From NCBI GenBank assembly GCA_025499705.1, contig JAFMVE010000045.1, positions 1 through 51,083 of the forward strand: a stretch of DNA of 51,083 nt. The letters run 5' to 3'. A program made the translations under genes and the position numbers. Under the pieces are notes generated by a model. It was not told where the DNA came from, ran no database searches, and saw nothing but the letters and a program-made list of their open reading frames with translations. How positions within the stretch are numbered: the first letter of the stretch is position 1; each line of letters starts with the position of its first letter. Positions 38,978 to 48,338 of this stretch are shown piece by piece. This stretch comes from Carboxylicivirga caseinilyticus. GTDB lineage: Bacteria; Bacteroidota; Bacteroidia; Bacteroidales; Marinilabiliaceae.

Positions 38978-40810
38978 ATGGTAAAACGATTTTATATCTT
39001 CTGGGGAAGAACCATTATATTCTGGTTACTTTTTTTTATTCTTCACCGATTGATATTTATATCCTTTAACGCTGATTTCATTAAAGATACACAAACCACC
39101 AATTTAATAAAGTCATTTTTTTATGGTGGAAGGATGGATCTTTCCATCATAGGATACATGATGATGATGGTAGTTTTTGCACAATTGATTTCTTTGGTTC
39201 TTACGCGCAAATACAGCTATCGATTTATCACATACTTTAGCTATATTCTTATCATTATTTTTTCAGGCCTACTATTATCCGACACGTACCTATTCTCTTT
39301 CTGGGGAAGACATCTGGATGCAGAAGCAATGAGTTTCCTTAACGATCCCAAGGTTGTGCTTTGGTCTCTAGAATGGCATCAATCCATTGGCTTCTTTGTT
39401 GCATTTATATTAATAAATGCCTTTATCATTTATGGTTTTGGAAAGCTTGTAAAGCCTCTAAAAATTATAAAGGAGAAAATGAGTTGGACAATGTTCTTCA
39501 TTCAACTTCCTACTTTAATTCTTTTGGCAGGATTACTAATTATACCCATACGTGGTGGGGTGGGTGTTGCACCCTTAAATACAGGGGCTGCTTACTTTTC
39601 ATCACAACGTTTTGCTAATATGGCAGCTTTAAACCCAATCTGGAATCTGATGTATTCATACAAGAGACTGGATGCTACCAAAAAACATTATCATTTTATG
39701 GATGATAATGAAGCTGAGCAAATTTTTAGTGATTTAAAAGCTGAATCAGGTGAATACTCTCATTTACTATCCGTTGAGAGACCCAATGTGGTTGTTATTC
39801 TGCTCGAAAGTTTTGCCGGTCATATTATTGAACCATTAGGAGGACATCCGGTAACTCCGAATTTTACTAATTTATGCAAAGAAGGAGTTTTATTTACTAA
39901 TTTTTATGCTGCCGCTTCCCGATCGGATAAAGGATTGGTGGCCGCATTAGCAGGATATCAGGTCATGCCAACCTATTCAATCATACGCATGCCTGATAAA
40001 ACAGAAACCTTATCCTTTCTACCCAAAAAATTTGATGAAGCCGGCTACAACGACATCATGTATATGTATGGTGGCGACATGGGATTCAAGAACATGAACT
40101 CTTTTGTGAATCAGGCAGGTTTTAAACGGGTTATTCAAATGGTTGATTTTCCATCAAAATATCAAGGCGAAAAATGGGGCGTTCATGATGAATATACTTT
40201 TGACCGACTTGCCGAAGAAATGAATAATGCTCAAGGCTCTTACTTTTATTTCTATTTCACACTCAGTAGTCATGAACCATTTGATGTTCCAATGGAACAA
40301 ATGTTTGAAGATAAATATCACAACTCAATAGCTTATACTGATAAATGTTTAGGTAATTTCATCAATAAAGTAAAAGAAAACGGGCAATGGGATAATACTT
40401 TGTTTATTCTTATGGCTGATCACAGCACTCCCGGACCTGAGAGATTTACCGATGATGTAAAAGAACGGTATCATATACCAATGCTATGGACTGGCGGAGC
40501 ATTAGCCGTTAAAGATACTACAATAACCAAAGTAGGAAGCCAAACAGATATGGCCCGAACATTGTTAAATCAGTGTGGCATAAATGATGATGGATTTCCA
40601 TTTAGTAAGAACTTGCTGGATAAGGGAGTAGAAGGTTATGCGTTCTTCGATTATCCTGATGCAATGGGATTTGTTGAAGACAGTTTATACCAGGTGTATG
40701 ACAATAGAATGGGACGTTTTATTCAAATGGAAAACGCTCATAATCACATAGACAGCTTAAAGGCGAAAGCATATTTACAAGTTCTTTCGCTCGATCATAA
40801 AAGAAGATAG
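38978..40810 (+). CDS. LtaS/MdoB-type phosphoglycerol transferase (sulfatase family)
   Basis: The ~610-residue inner-membrane protein has about five N-terminal helices (within residues 5-190) and a periplasmic sulfatase-fold domain. That domain shows NVVVILLESFAGHIIEPLGG (metal-binding Glu), ASRSDKGLVAALAGY with the presumed Ser nucleophile, and MADHSTPGP with metal-binding Asp-His. Relatives move phosphoglycerol or phosphoethanolamine from lipids onto surface glycans. It closes the glycan locus, so modification of the lipopolysaccharide core is a reasonable guess. A TTG at 38966 would add four residues; the ATG at 38978 is the better start. It ends 7 bp before the U32 gene. Confidence 0.85.
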   Translation: MVKRFYIFWGRTIIFWLLFFILHRLIFISFNADFIKDTQTTNLIKSFFYGGRMDLSIIGYMMMMVVFAQLISLVLTRKYSYRFITYFSYILIIIFSGLLLSDTYLFSFWGRHLDAEAMSFLNDPKVVLWSLEWHQSIGFFVAFILINAFIIYGFGKLVKPLKIIKEKMSWTMFFIQLPTLILLAGLLIIPIRGGVGVAPLNTGAAYFSSQRFANMAALNPIWNLMYSYKRLDATKKHYHFMDDNEAEQIFSDLKAESGEYSHLLSVERPNVVVILLESFAGHIIEPLGGHPVTPNFTNLCKEGVLFTNFYAAASRSDKGLVAALAGYQVMPTYSIIRMPDKTETLSFLPKKFDEAGYNDIMYMYGGDMGFKNMNSFVNQAGFKRVIQMVDFPSKYQGEKWGVHDEYTFDRLAEEMNNAQGSYFYFYFTLSSHEPFDVPMEQMFEDKYHNSIAYTDKCLGNFINKVKENGQWDNTLFILMADHSTPGPERFTDDVKERYHIPMLWTGGALAVKDTTITKVGSQTDMARTLLNQCGINDDGFPFSKNLLDKGVEGYAFFDYPDAMGFVEDSLYQVYDNRMGRFIQMENAHNHIDSLKAKAYLQVLSLDHKRR

Positions 40811-40817
40811 TAAGATA

Positions 40818-42086
40818 ATGAAAGGATTGAAAAGGGAAGATTTTGAAGTGATGGCACCGGTTGGTTCATATGAATCATTAATGGCAGCTATACAAGGGGG
40901 AGCAGATTCGGTATATTTTGGTATTGAGCAACTAAACATGCGCTCAAGATCATCAAATAACTTCAGTACAGAAGATCTTCGAAAAATTGTTCGCATAGCC
41001 AAAGAAAATGGCATTAAAACATACTTAACAGTTAATGTTGTCATCTTCAATGAAGAATTAGCATTAATGCGAGAGATTATTGATGTTGCAAAAGAAATGG
41101 AAGTTACTGCCATTATTGCATCCGACCAGGCAGCTATCAACTATGCTCATCAAAAAGGAGTTGAAGTTCATATTTCAACTCAGGTAAATATCTCAAATGT
41201 AGAAACTTTAAAGTTTTATAGTCACTTTGCCGATGTAGTGGTTTTAGCCCGGGAGCTTAATATGGACCAGGTTAAATCAATTTATCAGACAATTATTGAC
41301 GAAGATATACGAGGCCCAAAAGGTGAGTTGATTCAGATTGAAATGTTTGCACATGGTGCTTTATGCATGGCAACATCTGGTAAATGCTACATTAGTCTGC
41401 ATCAGTTGAATTCTTCGGCTAACCGAGGAGGTTGTTTACAACCTTGCAGAAGAGGTTATGAAGTGACCGAAAAAGAGTCTGGAATGCAGATGAGTCTTGA
41501 GAATGATTACATAATGTCTCCCAAAGATCTGAAGACCATTCACTTCCTAAACAAGATGATTGATGCGGGTGTAAGAGTCTTCAAAATCGAGGGACGAGCC
41601 CGTTCGGCTGAATATGTTAAAAATGTTTGTCAGTGTTACAGCGAGGCAATCTCAGCTGTGATAGATGGTACCTATGGCGAAGAAAAGATAAAAGAATGGG
41701 ATGCCAAATTATCCGAAGTCTTCAATCGTGGATTCTGGGATGGTTATTATTTAGGGCAGCGATTAGGCGAATGGAGTCATAATTATGGCTCAAGAGCCAC
41801 CAAGAAAAAGATGTATATTGGCAAAGGATTAAACTACTTTCCAAAATTGGGTGTAGCAGAATTCTTAATGGAAACACAGAGTCTGCAGGTAGGTGATGAA
41901 ATACTTATTACAGGACCAACAACCGGGGTGCTTCAGATGAAAGTACCGGAAATCAGAGTAGACCTTAAACCTGTTGAAAAAACAATCAAAGGAGAGCGTT
42001 TCAGCATGCCTGTTGAGATAAAAATCAGACGATCGGATAAATTATATAAACTTACTGACACCTTAAATAATCAGGAAAATGATTGA
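40818..42086 (+). CDS. U32-family protein (RNA or quinone hydroxylation type)
   Basis: The 422-residue product has the U32 signature: a TIM-barrel start EVMAPVGSYESLMAAIQGGADSVYFG, then EMFAHGALCMATSGKCYIS and SANRGGCLQPCRRGY. The four cysteines C183, C190, C206 and C210 match the iron-sulfur ligands shown for UbiU/UbiV and TrhP. Known members, once called collagenase-like peptidases, take part in oxygen-independent hydroxylation of tRNA, rRNA or ubiquinone. The tRNA type (TrhP/YegQ-like) is my best guess from the length. Its last 8 bp overlap the DUF2797 gene, so the two are translationally coupled. Confidence 0.85.
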   Translation: MKGLKREDFEVMAPVGSYESLMAAIQGGADSVYFGIEQLNMRSRSSNNFSTEDLRKIVRIAKENGIKTYLTVNVVIFNEELALMREIIDVAKEMEVTAIIASDQAAINYAHQKGVEVHISTQVNISNVETLKFYSHFADVVVLARELNMDQVKSIYQTIIDEDIRGPKGELIQIEMFAHGALCMATSGKCYISLHQLNSSANRGGCLQPCRRGYEVTEKESGMQMSLENDYIMSPKDLKTIHFLNKMIDAGVRVFKIEGRARSAEYVKNVCQCYSEAISAVIDGTYGEEKIKEWDAKLSEVFNRGFWDGYYLGQRLGEWSHNYGSRATKKKMYIGKGLNYFPKLGVAEFLMETQSLQVGDEILITGPTTGVLQMKVPEIRVDLKPVEKTIKGERFSMPVEIKIRRSDKLYKLTDTLNNQEND

Positions 42087-42876
42087 AGGTAATCTTCTAA
42101 AAATGCGCACCAGTATCGAAAATGATACTGTTCAGTATCAACTGGTATTAAATGATTCAAAAGTTGATCTAAATAAACTGATAGGTAAATCGGTAAAGCT
42201 GACATACAAGAATCAGATCAACTGCATTTCATGCGGAAAAATTACTTCTAAATCATTTGGTCAGGGATTCTGTTACAGTTGTTTTCAAACAGCACCTGAA
42301 GCAGAAGAATGTGTGCTGAATCCCGAAAAATGCAGAGCTCACCTAGGGGAATCTCGCGATCAGCAATGGGCCGAAGAACATTGCTTAATACCACATTACG
42401 TTTATCTGGCAGTTGCTTCCGGCATTAAAGTTGGAGTTACCAGACATACGCAAATCCCTACCCGATGGATTGACCAGGGTGCCTGGAAAGCAGTTATTAT
42501 TGCTGAGACTCCAAACAGACATATAGCGGGTGTGATCGAATCGTTCCTTAAACAGTACTTTTCAGATAAAACAAACTGGAGGAATATGCTTAAGAATCAG
42601 TTAGCTGAAGAAATTGATCTGATTGAAGAGCAAAAAAAAGCAATTGAATTTCTTCCAAAGGAATTACAAAAATATGCTGCTGAAAACAGCAAGGCAACTG
42701 AAATAAATTACCCTGTTTTGCAATATCCTCTAAAGCCACAATCAGTTACATTTGACAAAGAATTAAGCATCGAAGGCATATTGCAAGGTATCAAAGGTCA
42801 GTATCTACTATTTGATAATGACAGAGTAATCAATATTCGTCGTCATAGCGGATACCTCGTACAAATTGAGGAGTAA
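42079..42876 (+). CDS. DUF2797 protein with zinc-binding cysteines and GIY-YIG-like core
   Basis: The 265-residue product has CxxC pairs C49/C52 and C65/C68, then C78, C85, H88 and C102, a likely zinc ribbon. The segment HYVYLAVASGIKVGVTRHTQIPTRWIDQGA followed by AGVIESFLKQYFSDKTNWR resembles the core of GIY-YIG-like nucleases (Y-x-x-x-x...KVG-T....R). The family is listed as DUF2797 and its role is not known to me. The ATG at 42079 lies within the U32 gene's last codons. It converges with the EEP gene, leaving 2 bp between stops. Confidence 0.8.
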   Translation: MIEGNLLKMRTSIENDTVQYQLVLNDSKVDLNKLIGKSVKLTYKNQINCISCGKITSKSFGQGFCYSCFQTAPEAEECVLNPEKCRAHLGESRDQQWAEEHCLIPHYVYLAVASGIKVGVTRHTQIPTRWIDQGAWKAVIIAETPNRHIAGVIESFLKQYFSDKTNWRNMLKNQLAEEIDLIEEQKKAIEFLPKELQKYAAENSKATEINYPVLQYPLKPQSVTFDKELSIEGILQGIKGQYLLFDNDRVINIRRHSGYLVQIEE

Positions 42877-42878
42877 TT

Positions 42879-44471
42879 CTATTTTAATATTATTTCATCA
42901 ATATACATTGACGAAGGAATATTTTTGATAGTTAGTCCCGGATTAATAAATTTTATTTTAAGATATCTACCATTTTTTTGCCCACTAATCTGAGCCAGAC
43001 AATTCTGGTTCTCTTTAGTGTCGGTTGATGGCACCAGATTTACATTACCAAATAATTCGTAGGTCTCGTTATTGTTTGAAATACTCACCTCAATTGCTTT
43101 GGGACCTAAAATGGCATCTACAGGTCTTATGAGATAAGAAATATAGAGCTCTTTAATTTGTTTTCTTTTTGCAAGCTTGTAGGTTATCTCAACATTACCG
43201 GTATCTGATTTTACCCATCCTTCTTCAAGGTTCATTTTACCATGTTTCAAATCTGATAATAAAGTTACTCCTTGTTGATTTGCAAGATCATCTGGAGTGA
43301 AATCAATGATTTCTTCATCGAGATTTCCTTTTCGAACAAAAGTCTTTGAAATGATGCCTGATGGCTTTTTCCCATCCGAATAAGCAAAAGCAGAAATAGA
43401 AGTTGACCTCTTTAATTTGATGGGTCCTTCGTAAAGCAAGGAAGTTGTATCGGGTGATGAACCATCTATGGTATAAAATATTTTTGTTGAATTACCCATG
43501 ATTGATATTGGAACTTCAATTTCCTTGTCAAAAGCTAATTCGTTTGTGTTGAAATATGGATCTGGCAATGCAGGAATTAATTCTTTTTCTTTCTCACTTT
43601 TCTTCTTTTCATTCAACCTGAAAGAAAGAATAGCTTTAATAGGGTAATGATCTGAAATGAATGTGTCATTTTCCTTAACTGGAAACGTTTTGAATGATTG
43701 AACCAGAAACATTCCATTAACAAAAATGTGATCGATGATTACCTTTGATGTATCATCCTTAAAACCATTAAAAGTAGTCAACAAATCATTATTGGTTGTA
43801 AGATTCTCAAAACGAGAATCCCATAATGGTGTATGATCCTTCCAATTACCGGTTAATGTCTTATAACATTGCTCATCAAACGATGCATTAAAATCACCTG
43901 TCACAATTACCGGAGCTTCACCGGCCAGAATGTGAATTTTATCCAACAATAAAACAGCACTCTCATTTCTTGCAAATTCACTTACATGACTGAAATGTGT
44001 ATTGAATACATAAAAAATATAACCATTGTCAAGGTTCTTCAATTGTACCCAGGTGACAACCCTTGGAAAATATGCTCCCCAGCTTTTACTTCCGGCTTCT
44101 TCGGGCGTATTGGATAACCAAAAATGAGATGATGAAATAAGTTCAAATTTTTCTTTATTGAAAAAGATGGGCACCATCTCTCCTCCTAGTTTACCATCAT
44201 CCCTTCCTGCTGCAACACTCGAATAATTAGTCAGGTGTTCCTGTAAATGATCCAGCTGTCGTGGCAAAACTTCCTGAAAACCGATAACATCAGGTGATTC
44301 TTTATCAATAAATGATAACGCCAAATCTTTTCTATTTTCCCAACTGTTAACACCATCCTGATCGTTATCGTATCGAACATTGAAGCTCATCACACTTAAT
44401 GTACGATCATTTACACCGCAAGAAGTGAGTATTAAAACAGAAAGAAAAGTATATATTAATCTTATACGCAT
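42879..44471 (-). CDS. Endonuclease/exonuclease/phosphatase-family lipoprotein with added binding domains
   Basis: From ATG 44471 (MRIRLIYTFLSVLILTSCGVN) the product is ~530 residues with a lipobox at Cys18. The EEP domain shows MSFNVRYDNDQDGVNSWENRK, IGFQEVLPRQL, GDFNAS and the catalytic SDHYPI. Beyond it a chitobiase/hexosaminidase C-terminal-like domain (FYTIDGSSPDTTSLLYEGPIKLK) and a discoidin-like end (about 400-530) follow, with VEVSISNNNETYELFGNVNLV-type strands. Related proteins cleave phosphodiesters or phosphate esters, for example on lipids or nucleotides. The longer ORF (44519) lacks a signal peptide at its start. Confidence 0.82.
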   Translation of the reverse strand: MRIRLIYTFLSVLILTSCGVNDRTLSVMSFNVRYDNDQDGVNSWENRKDLALSFIDKESPDVIGFQEVLPRQLDHLQEHLTNYSSVAAGRDDGKLGGEMVPIFFNKEKFELISSSHFWLSNTPEEAGSKSWGAYFPRVVTWVQLKNLDNGYIFYVFNTHFSHVSEFARNESAVLLLDKIHILAGEAPVIVTGDFNASFDEQCYKTLTGNWKDHTPLWDSRFENLTTNNDLLTTFNGFKDDTSKVIIDHIFVNGMFLVQSFKTFPVKENDTFISDHYPIKAILSFRLNEKKKSEKEKELIPALPDPYFNTNELAFDKEIEVPISIMGNSTKIFYTIDGSSPDTTSLLYEGPIKLKRSTSISAFAYSDGKKPSGIISKTFVRKGNLDEEIIDFTPDDLANQQGVTLLSDLKHGKMNLEEGWVKSDTGNVEITYKLAKRKQIKELYISYLIRPVDAILGPKAIEVSISNNNETYELFGNVNLVPSTDTKENQNCLAQISGQKNGRYLKIKFINPGLTIKNIPSSMYIDEIILK

Positions 44472-44663
44472 GAACACAATTTTACACTGCAATAAAAGGG
44501 TTGGATCTACATAAGGCATAAAATCAGAAGTCTAAAAAAGACAGCATACCTTAATACAATTAAAAATAAAGGCTATTTCCAGATTTGTCACTATTTATTA
44601 CATGTACTTTAATAAATAGTTGATGATATCAAGTATTTAGATGTTTTATTTATCCTATTTGTT

Positions 44664-44698
44664 AAAAAAGCCCGACCAAATTGAGTTGATCAGGCTTT
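44664..44698 (-). terminator. Intrinsic terminator of the small lipoprotein gene
   Basis: AAAGCCCGACCAA (44667-44679) and TTGATCAGGCTTT (44686-44698) face each other around a 6-nt loop. In the leftward transcript both mismatches become G-U pairs, giving 13 continuous pairs followed by a U-run. It lies 32 bp after the stop at 44731. Confidence 0.85.
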
Positions 44699-44730
44699 CT
44701 TTTGAAAAAAGTGGTCATTGAAAATATTTT

Positions 44731-45234
44731 TCACCAACCATTCATAATGGTATAGGCTATATCAATTTCATTATCATAAAAGGGCGCTGGCCTAAGAGAA
44801 TAATTATCACTTTCAAAATCAACATCTTCATCATCCCAGTGGCTATGATTACAATAAAAACCGGGCCAACCATTAGCAGGACTCAATAAGAAACGATGAT
44901 AATCAACTGAATTCCAGTAGATGGTTATATCAAAGACTTGTTCATCATTATGTGGTCTGTAAATGTATCCTCTTGCACCTGCAGAATTTACCATTGCTCT
45001 GCTATAGCTAACATAGTGATCATTTACAATTACCTTACCTGTTAACAGATCAACAGGATGATTTTTAGTATCCCTGATAAACACCTGTATTTCTTTATCA
45101 TTCTCATTATTCTGCTCAATTTTCACCTTAACTTTTAACTGGTAAGGGTCAGCAATTTCAATATCACTTAGTATCGATTCGGTACAAGCCGAGAATAATA
45201 ATGCTATCAATAGCAAAATGGGTAGAGCTTTCAT
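44731..45234 (-). CDS. Small hypothetical lipoprotein
   Basis: The 167-residue product has a type II signal peptide with lipobox FSAC (Cys17). The mature part is beta-rich and aromatic, with a Trp/Tyr-rich tail (FLLSPANGWPGFYCNHSHWDDEDVDFESDNYS). I recognise no family. The gene is expressed away from the IS4 element and has its own terminator. The IS element sits 52 bp upstream of its ATG, so it may have altered this gene's promoter. Confidence 0.6.
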   Translation of the reverse strand: MKALPILLLIALLFSACTESILSDIEIADPYQLKVKVKIEQNNENDKEIQVFIRDTKNHPVDLLTGKVIVNDHYVSYSRAMVNSAGARGYIYRPHNDEQVFDITIYWNSVDYHRFLLSPANGWPGFYCNHSHWDDEDVDFESDNYSLRPAPFYDNEIDIAYTIMNGW

Positions 45235-45276
45235 AATCTTAAGTTTGAGTTTAGTTAGTAAAGCGAAATAATGTTA

Positions 45277-45286
45277 GGTGTAAAAT
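45277..45286. repeat. Left target-site duplication of the IS4 element
   Basis: GGTGTAAAAT lies just outside the left end of the element and is repeated exactly at 46627-46636. A 10-bp duplication is within the range known for IS4-family elements. Confidence 0.8.
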
Positions 45287-46626
45287 CAATTCTGTCCTAA
45301 TTAATATCACCTGTTAAATTCATATCTTTATAAGTAAGGTATAGAGCTGCAAGAATCACATATTTTCAAATAAAACCCCTTGAGTTGGCAAATTCATATT
45401 CTTAAGAGGTTCATCAAATGGTTTGTCAAGCCATTTTTGAAGGTCAATTTTTACAAAAAGGTTCAATCGTATAAATGATACCAGGTTTGATAATCGCCAT
45501 CCAAACTGAGATAAAGCTTTCAGGTATTTTAGGACGAGTATGGTTATTAATGCCGACCATATTTGTATCATAACTGCATTTTCACTGGTTCCGATAAAGC
45601 TTTTAATATGCAATAGCTGTTTTATCTCCCTAAAAAATATTTCGATTTGCCATCGGCTACGATATAGTTCACTGATTGTGTTTGCTGTCCAAGACATTTG
45701 ATTAGTGATCAGTTCGATTACTTGTTGGTTTTCTTCATTCCATATTGCCACTCTTCGGAGTCTTTTGGAATAGTTTTGTTTAGCCTTAGGGCCAGTAAAC
45801 TCGATGATTTCATCTTTCAGTATGTGCTGATGTCTGTTATCGGGGAGTTCTAGGTCTTTGACTGATTTAAACTTCAGATTTTCTTTATGCCTGACAACAA
45901 AATATACCGAGTTGCTGTCCCAAACATTTAAAAGGGAGAAATCATTGTAATATCTGTCGGCTACAATTACGCTATTGGCCAACAATGGTACATCGTAAGC
46001 CCCTTTATTATCGGCCGTTTTCCCATCGGTAATATTTACATAAGCAGGCAGGTTTCCATCATAATCAAGTAGTGTGTGCATTTTTACTGCCCCTTTTGCT
46101 GTTTTATACTTTGCCCAATCAAACAAACTTAAACAAAGGCTGATGGTTGAAGAATCTAACAGGAATATTTTTGATTTGATCCTAAATTTAGATTGCTTAA
46201 TATTCATCTGCTGTCCTAATTGGGATAATAACTTGTAATAGTAGTCTCTGAATAATTGCCAATCACGATGTTTGTTTTGATAACTGATGGTTGATTTTGA
46301 AGGTGCTTTTTGTATTCCTAAGTGGTTTAAATTGCCGGTTGCCGATCGTAAACCATTACTGATATCTCGCACGGATTGACTCTTTGCAAATTGGCAAAAC
46401 AACATCGAAACAAGGTGTGTCCAACTGTTATAGCCCTTTTGATGTTTATCTGTTTGGCGTTCTTCAACCAATGATTTGAATGAACCTCTATCTAATTTTG
46501 AAATAATCTGCGAGAATAAATTTACCTTTACCATATGTGAGAAGTTTGTTTTTGTTGTAGCAACTCAAATATAGTTTGAGATACTTAAACTTCTTCTCAC
46601 TTTCTTTTATCGTTTAGGACGCGATT
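45287..46626 (-). mobile_element. IS4-family insertion sequence, about 1.34 kb
   Basis: A single transposase gene (45356-46534) is bounded by imperfect inverted repeats, AATTCTGTCCTAATTAATA at 45288-45306 and the complement of AATCGCGTCCTAAACGATA at 46608-46626 (13 of 19 identical, core GTCCTAA). Identical 10-bp direct repeats GGTGTAAAAT flank it (45277-45286 and 46627-46636). The element has inserted between the small lipoprotein gene and hemG. The intact transposase and exact duplication suggest a recent, possibly still mobile copy. Confidence 0.85.
45356..46534 (-). CDS. IS4-family transposase
   Basis: The 392-residue product has a DUF4372-type N-terminal domain (FSQIISKLDRGSFKSLVEERQTDKHQKGYNSW) and the DDE catalytic domain. 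D127 lies in FLLDSSTISL, D193 in IVADRYYND and E298 in YRSRWQIEIFFREIK. Y291, R294, E298 and K305 match the Y-(2)-R-(3)-E-(6)-K signature that defines the IS4 family. No frameshift or stop interrupts it. It fills nearly the whole element, as in other single-ORF IS4 members. Confidence 0.93.
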   Translation of the reverse strand: MVKVNLFSQIISKLDRGSFKSLVEERQTDKHQKGYNSWTHLVSMLFCQFAKSQSVRDISNGLRSATGNLNHLGIQKAPSKSTISYQNKHRDWQLFRDYYYKLLSQLGQQMNIKQSKFRIKSKIFLLDSSTISLCLSLFDWAKYKTAKGAVKMHTLLDYDGNLPAYVNITDGKTADNKGAYDVPLLANSVIVADRYYNDFSLLNVWDSNSVYFVVRHKENLKFKSVKDLELPDNRHQHILKDEIIEFTGPKAKQNYSKRLRRVAIWNEENQQVIELITNQMSWTANTISELYRSRWQIEIFFREIKQLLHIKSFIGTSENAVMIQIWSALITILVLKYLKALSQFGWRLSNLVSFIRLNLFVKIDLQKWLDKPFDEPLKNMNLPTQGVLFENM

Positions 46627-46636
46627 GGTGTAAAAT
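46627..46636. repeat. Right target-site duplication of the IS4 element
   Basis: GGTGTAAAAT, identical to 45277-45286, directly follows the right inverted repeat. Confidence 0.8.
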
Positions 46637-46964
46637 AAATCGCTTCTATAATTATGACAATTCAAACCAATAAAACACTTACACCACATTACCACATCAC
46701 TCAACAGCATAAAAATTCGCATTTGTACTATAATAACCATGAGTCAGAATGTCTCAATAATTCAATGTTGAAGTATCGATAAAATAAAAGAGTTCGATCG
46801 TAATTCAACCATTCTGATTATATTGCTGTTCATATTGCTGAAATATTTGTTATCGCTTATTAGAAAACAGATATAACAGCTTTCAATACCTATTTAGCTC
46901 TGAAAAGAAAAGAAGTTATTGTTTTCTGGTATAGTTATAGATTGATAAGTTAAACGCATTGTTA
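46637..46964. other. AT-rich spacer between the IS element and hemG
   Basis: No ORF or RNA gene is evident in these 328 bp. AT content is high, and no full Bacteroidota promoter pair stands out. The hemG promoter should lie here. TCGCTT, just right of the insertion site, complements AAGCGA 15 bp left of it at 45261-45266, so the element may have split a small inverted repeat. Confidence 0.4.
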
Positions 46965-48338
46965 ATGAGTAATCAACATTATTCAGTAATCATAATAGGA
47001 GCAGGTGTAACAGGCCTGACTCTTGCTCATCATTTAAATAAGAAGAATATCGATTTTCGGGTTATTGAGAAGAATGATCGTCACGGTGGAGTTATTCAAA
47101 CCAGGAAAAAAAATGGATTTGTTTATGAATCAGGTCCCAACTCTGGTGTTATCTCCCACCCCGAAGTTGTTTCATTATTTGATGACTTAGGTGATGCTAT
47201 TAAATTAGAAAAAGGAAATGATCTTGTTAAAACAAGGTATGTTCTAAAAAATGGAGAATGGCATGCTTTACCCCAGGGATTAATACCAGCTGTAACAACT
47301 CCTCTGTTTTCATTAAAGGATAAATTCAGAATATTAGGCGAACCCTTTAGAAAACCAGGTTCAGATACGGATGAGACCTTAGCAGAAATGGTTAAGCGTA
47401 GAATGGGAAAAAGTTTTCTGGATTATGCTGTTGATCCGTTTATTCTGGGAATATATGCAGGTGATCCATCCATGCTTATTACCCGTCATGCCATGCCTAA
47501 ACTTTATAATCTTGAACAGAACTATGGAAGTTTTATAAAAGGCACCATCAAAAAACACAAAGAACCAAAGACCGAAATAGAGAAACGAGTTGACCGGGCA
47601 GTATTTTCAATTGAGGGTGGATTGAGTCAATTAACAGATGCCTTATTAAGAAGTGCCGGCAAAGAGAATTTTCAGTTCAGCGCCGATGAAATCAAAGTAC
47701 ATCCTTTAAAGGATGGAAAGTTCGAGGTATCCTTTATCAGGAGCGAAGAAAAAGTAGTTTATACAGCAGATAAAGTAGTAAGTACTTTTGGTTCTGTTGG
47801 GTTGAAAGAAACATTTTCTTTTCTGGAGCAGGAAGAACTGGCAAATCTGACCAATCTGAAATATGCAAGGGTAGTTGAAATTGCCTTAGGTTTTGATAAC
47901 TGGGAAGGTCGTCCTTTAGATGGATTTGGAGGATTAATCCCGCATAAGGAGAAAAGAGATCTGTTAGGTGTTTTATTTATGTCTTCTCTGTTTAAAAATC
48001 GTGCGCCTGAAGGTGGCGCATTGCTTTCGATTTTTATGGGTGGTATACGAAATGAGAAATTATGCGATTTAGATGATAAAATACTGATGGAAGTGTTGGA
48101 AAAAGAAACCAAAGATGTAATGAAACTAGATACTTTTAATCCATCGATGGTTGATATTATGCGTTATTCACATGCTATTCCACAATATGCTGTGAATTCC
48201 GACCAACGATTTAAAGCCATTGATAAAGTGCAGAATCAATACAAAGGACTTTTTATTGCAGGTAATTTAAGAGATGGTATAGGAATGGCTGATCGCATCA
48301 GACAAGCCACTCAACTTGCACAATTAATTAGCCAATGA
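46965..48338 (+). CDS. hemG: Protoporphyrinogen oxidase (HemG/HemY type, FAD)
   Basis: This FAD enzyme oxidises protoporphyrinogen IX (or coproporphyrinogen III in some lineages) to the porphyrin. From ATG 46965 the product is 457 residues. The FAD-binding Rossmann motif IIIGAGVTGLTLAHHL begins near residue 9, with the conserved RVIEKNDRHGGVIQT after it and the C-terminal FAD motif LFIAGNLRDGIGMADRI. A TTG at 46959 would add two residues; the ATG is better. It is distant from the main hem cluster, and its stop overlaps the next ATG (ATGA). Confidence 0.9.
   Translation: MSNQHYSVIIIGAGVTGLTLAHHLNKKNIDFRVIEKNDRHGGVIQTRKKNGFVYESGPNSGVISHPEVVSLFDDLGDAIKLEKGNDLVKTRYVLKNGEWHALPQGLIPAVTTPLFSLKDKFRILGEPFRKPGSDTDETLAEMVKRRMGKSFLDYAVDPFILGIYAGDPSMLITRHAMPKLYNLEQNYGSFIKGTIKKHKEPKTEIEKRVDRAVFSIEGGLSQLTDALLRSAGKENFQFSADEIKVHPLKDGKFEVSFIRSEEKVVYTADKVVSTFGSVGLKETFSFLEQEELANLTNLKYARVVEIALGFDNWEGRPLDGFGGLIPHKEKRDLLGVLFMSSLFKNRAPEGGALLSIFMGGIRNEKLCDLDDKILMEVLEKETKDVMKLDTFNPSMVDIMRYSHAIPQYAVNSDQRFKAIDKVQNQYKGLFIAGNLRDGIGMADRIRQATQLAQLISQ

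Noticed and set aside
47759-48112. 117-codon open frame on the - strand
   Set aside because: Antisense to hemG; low-complexity Ser-rich translation typical of a shadow.
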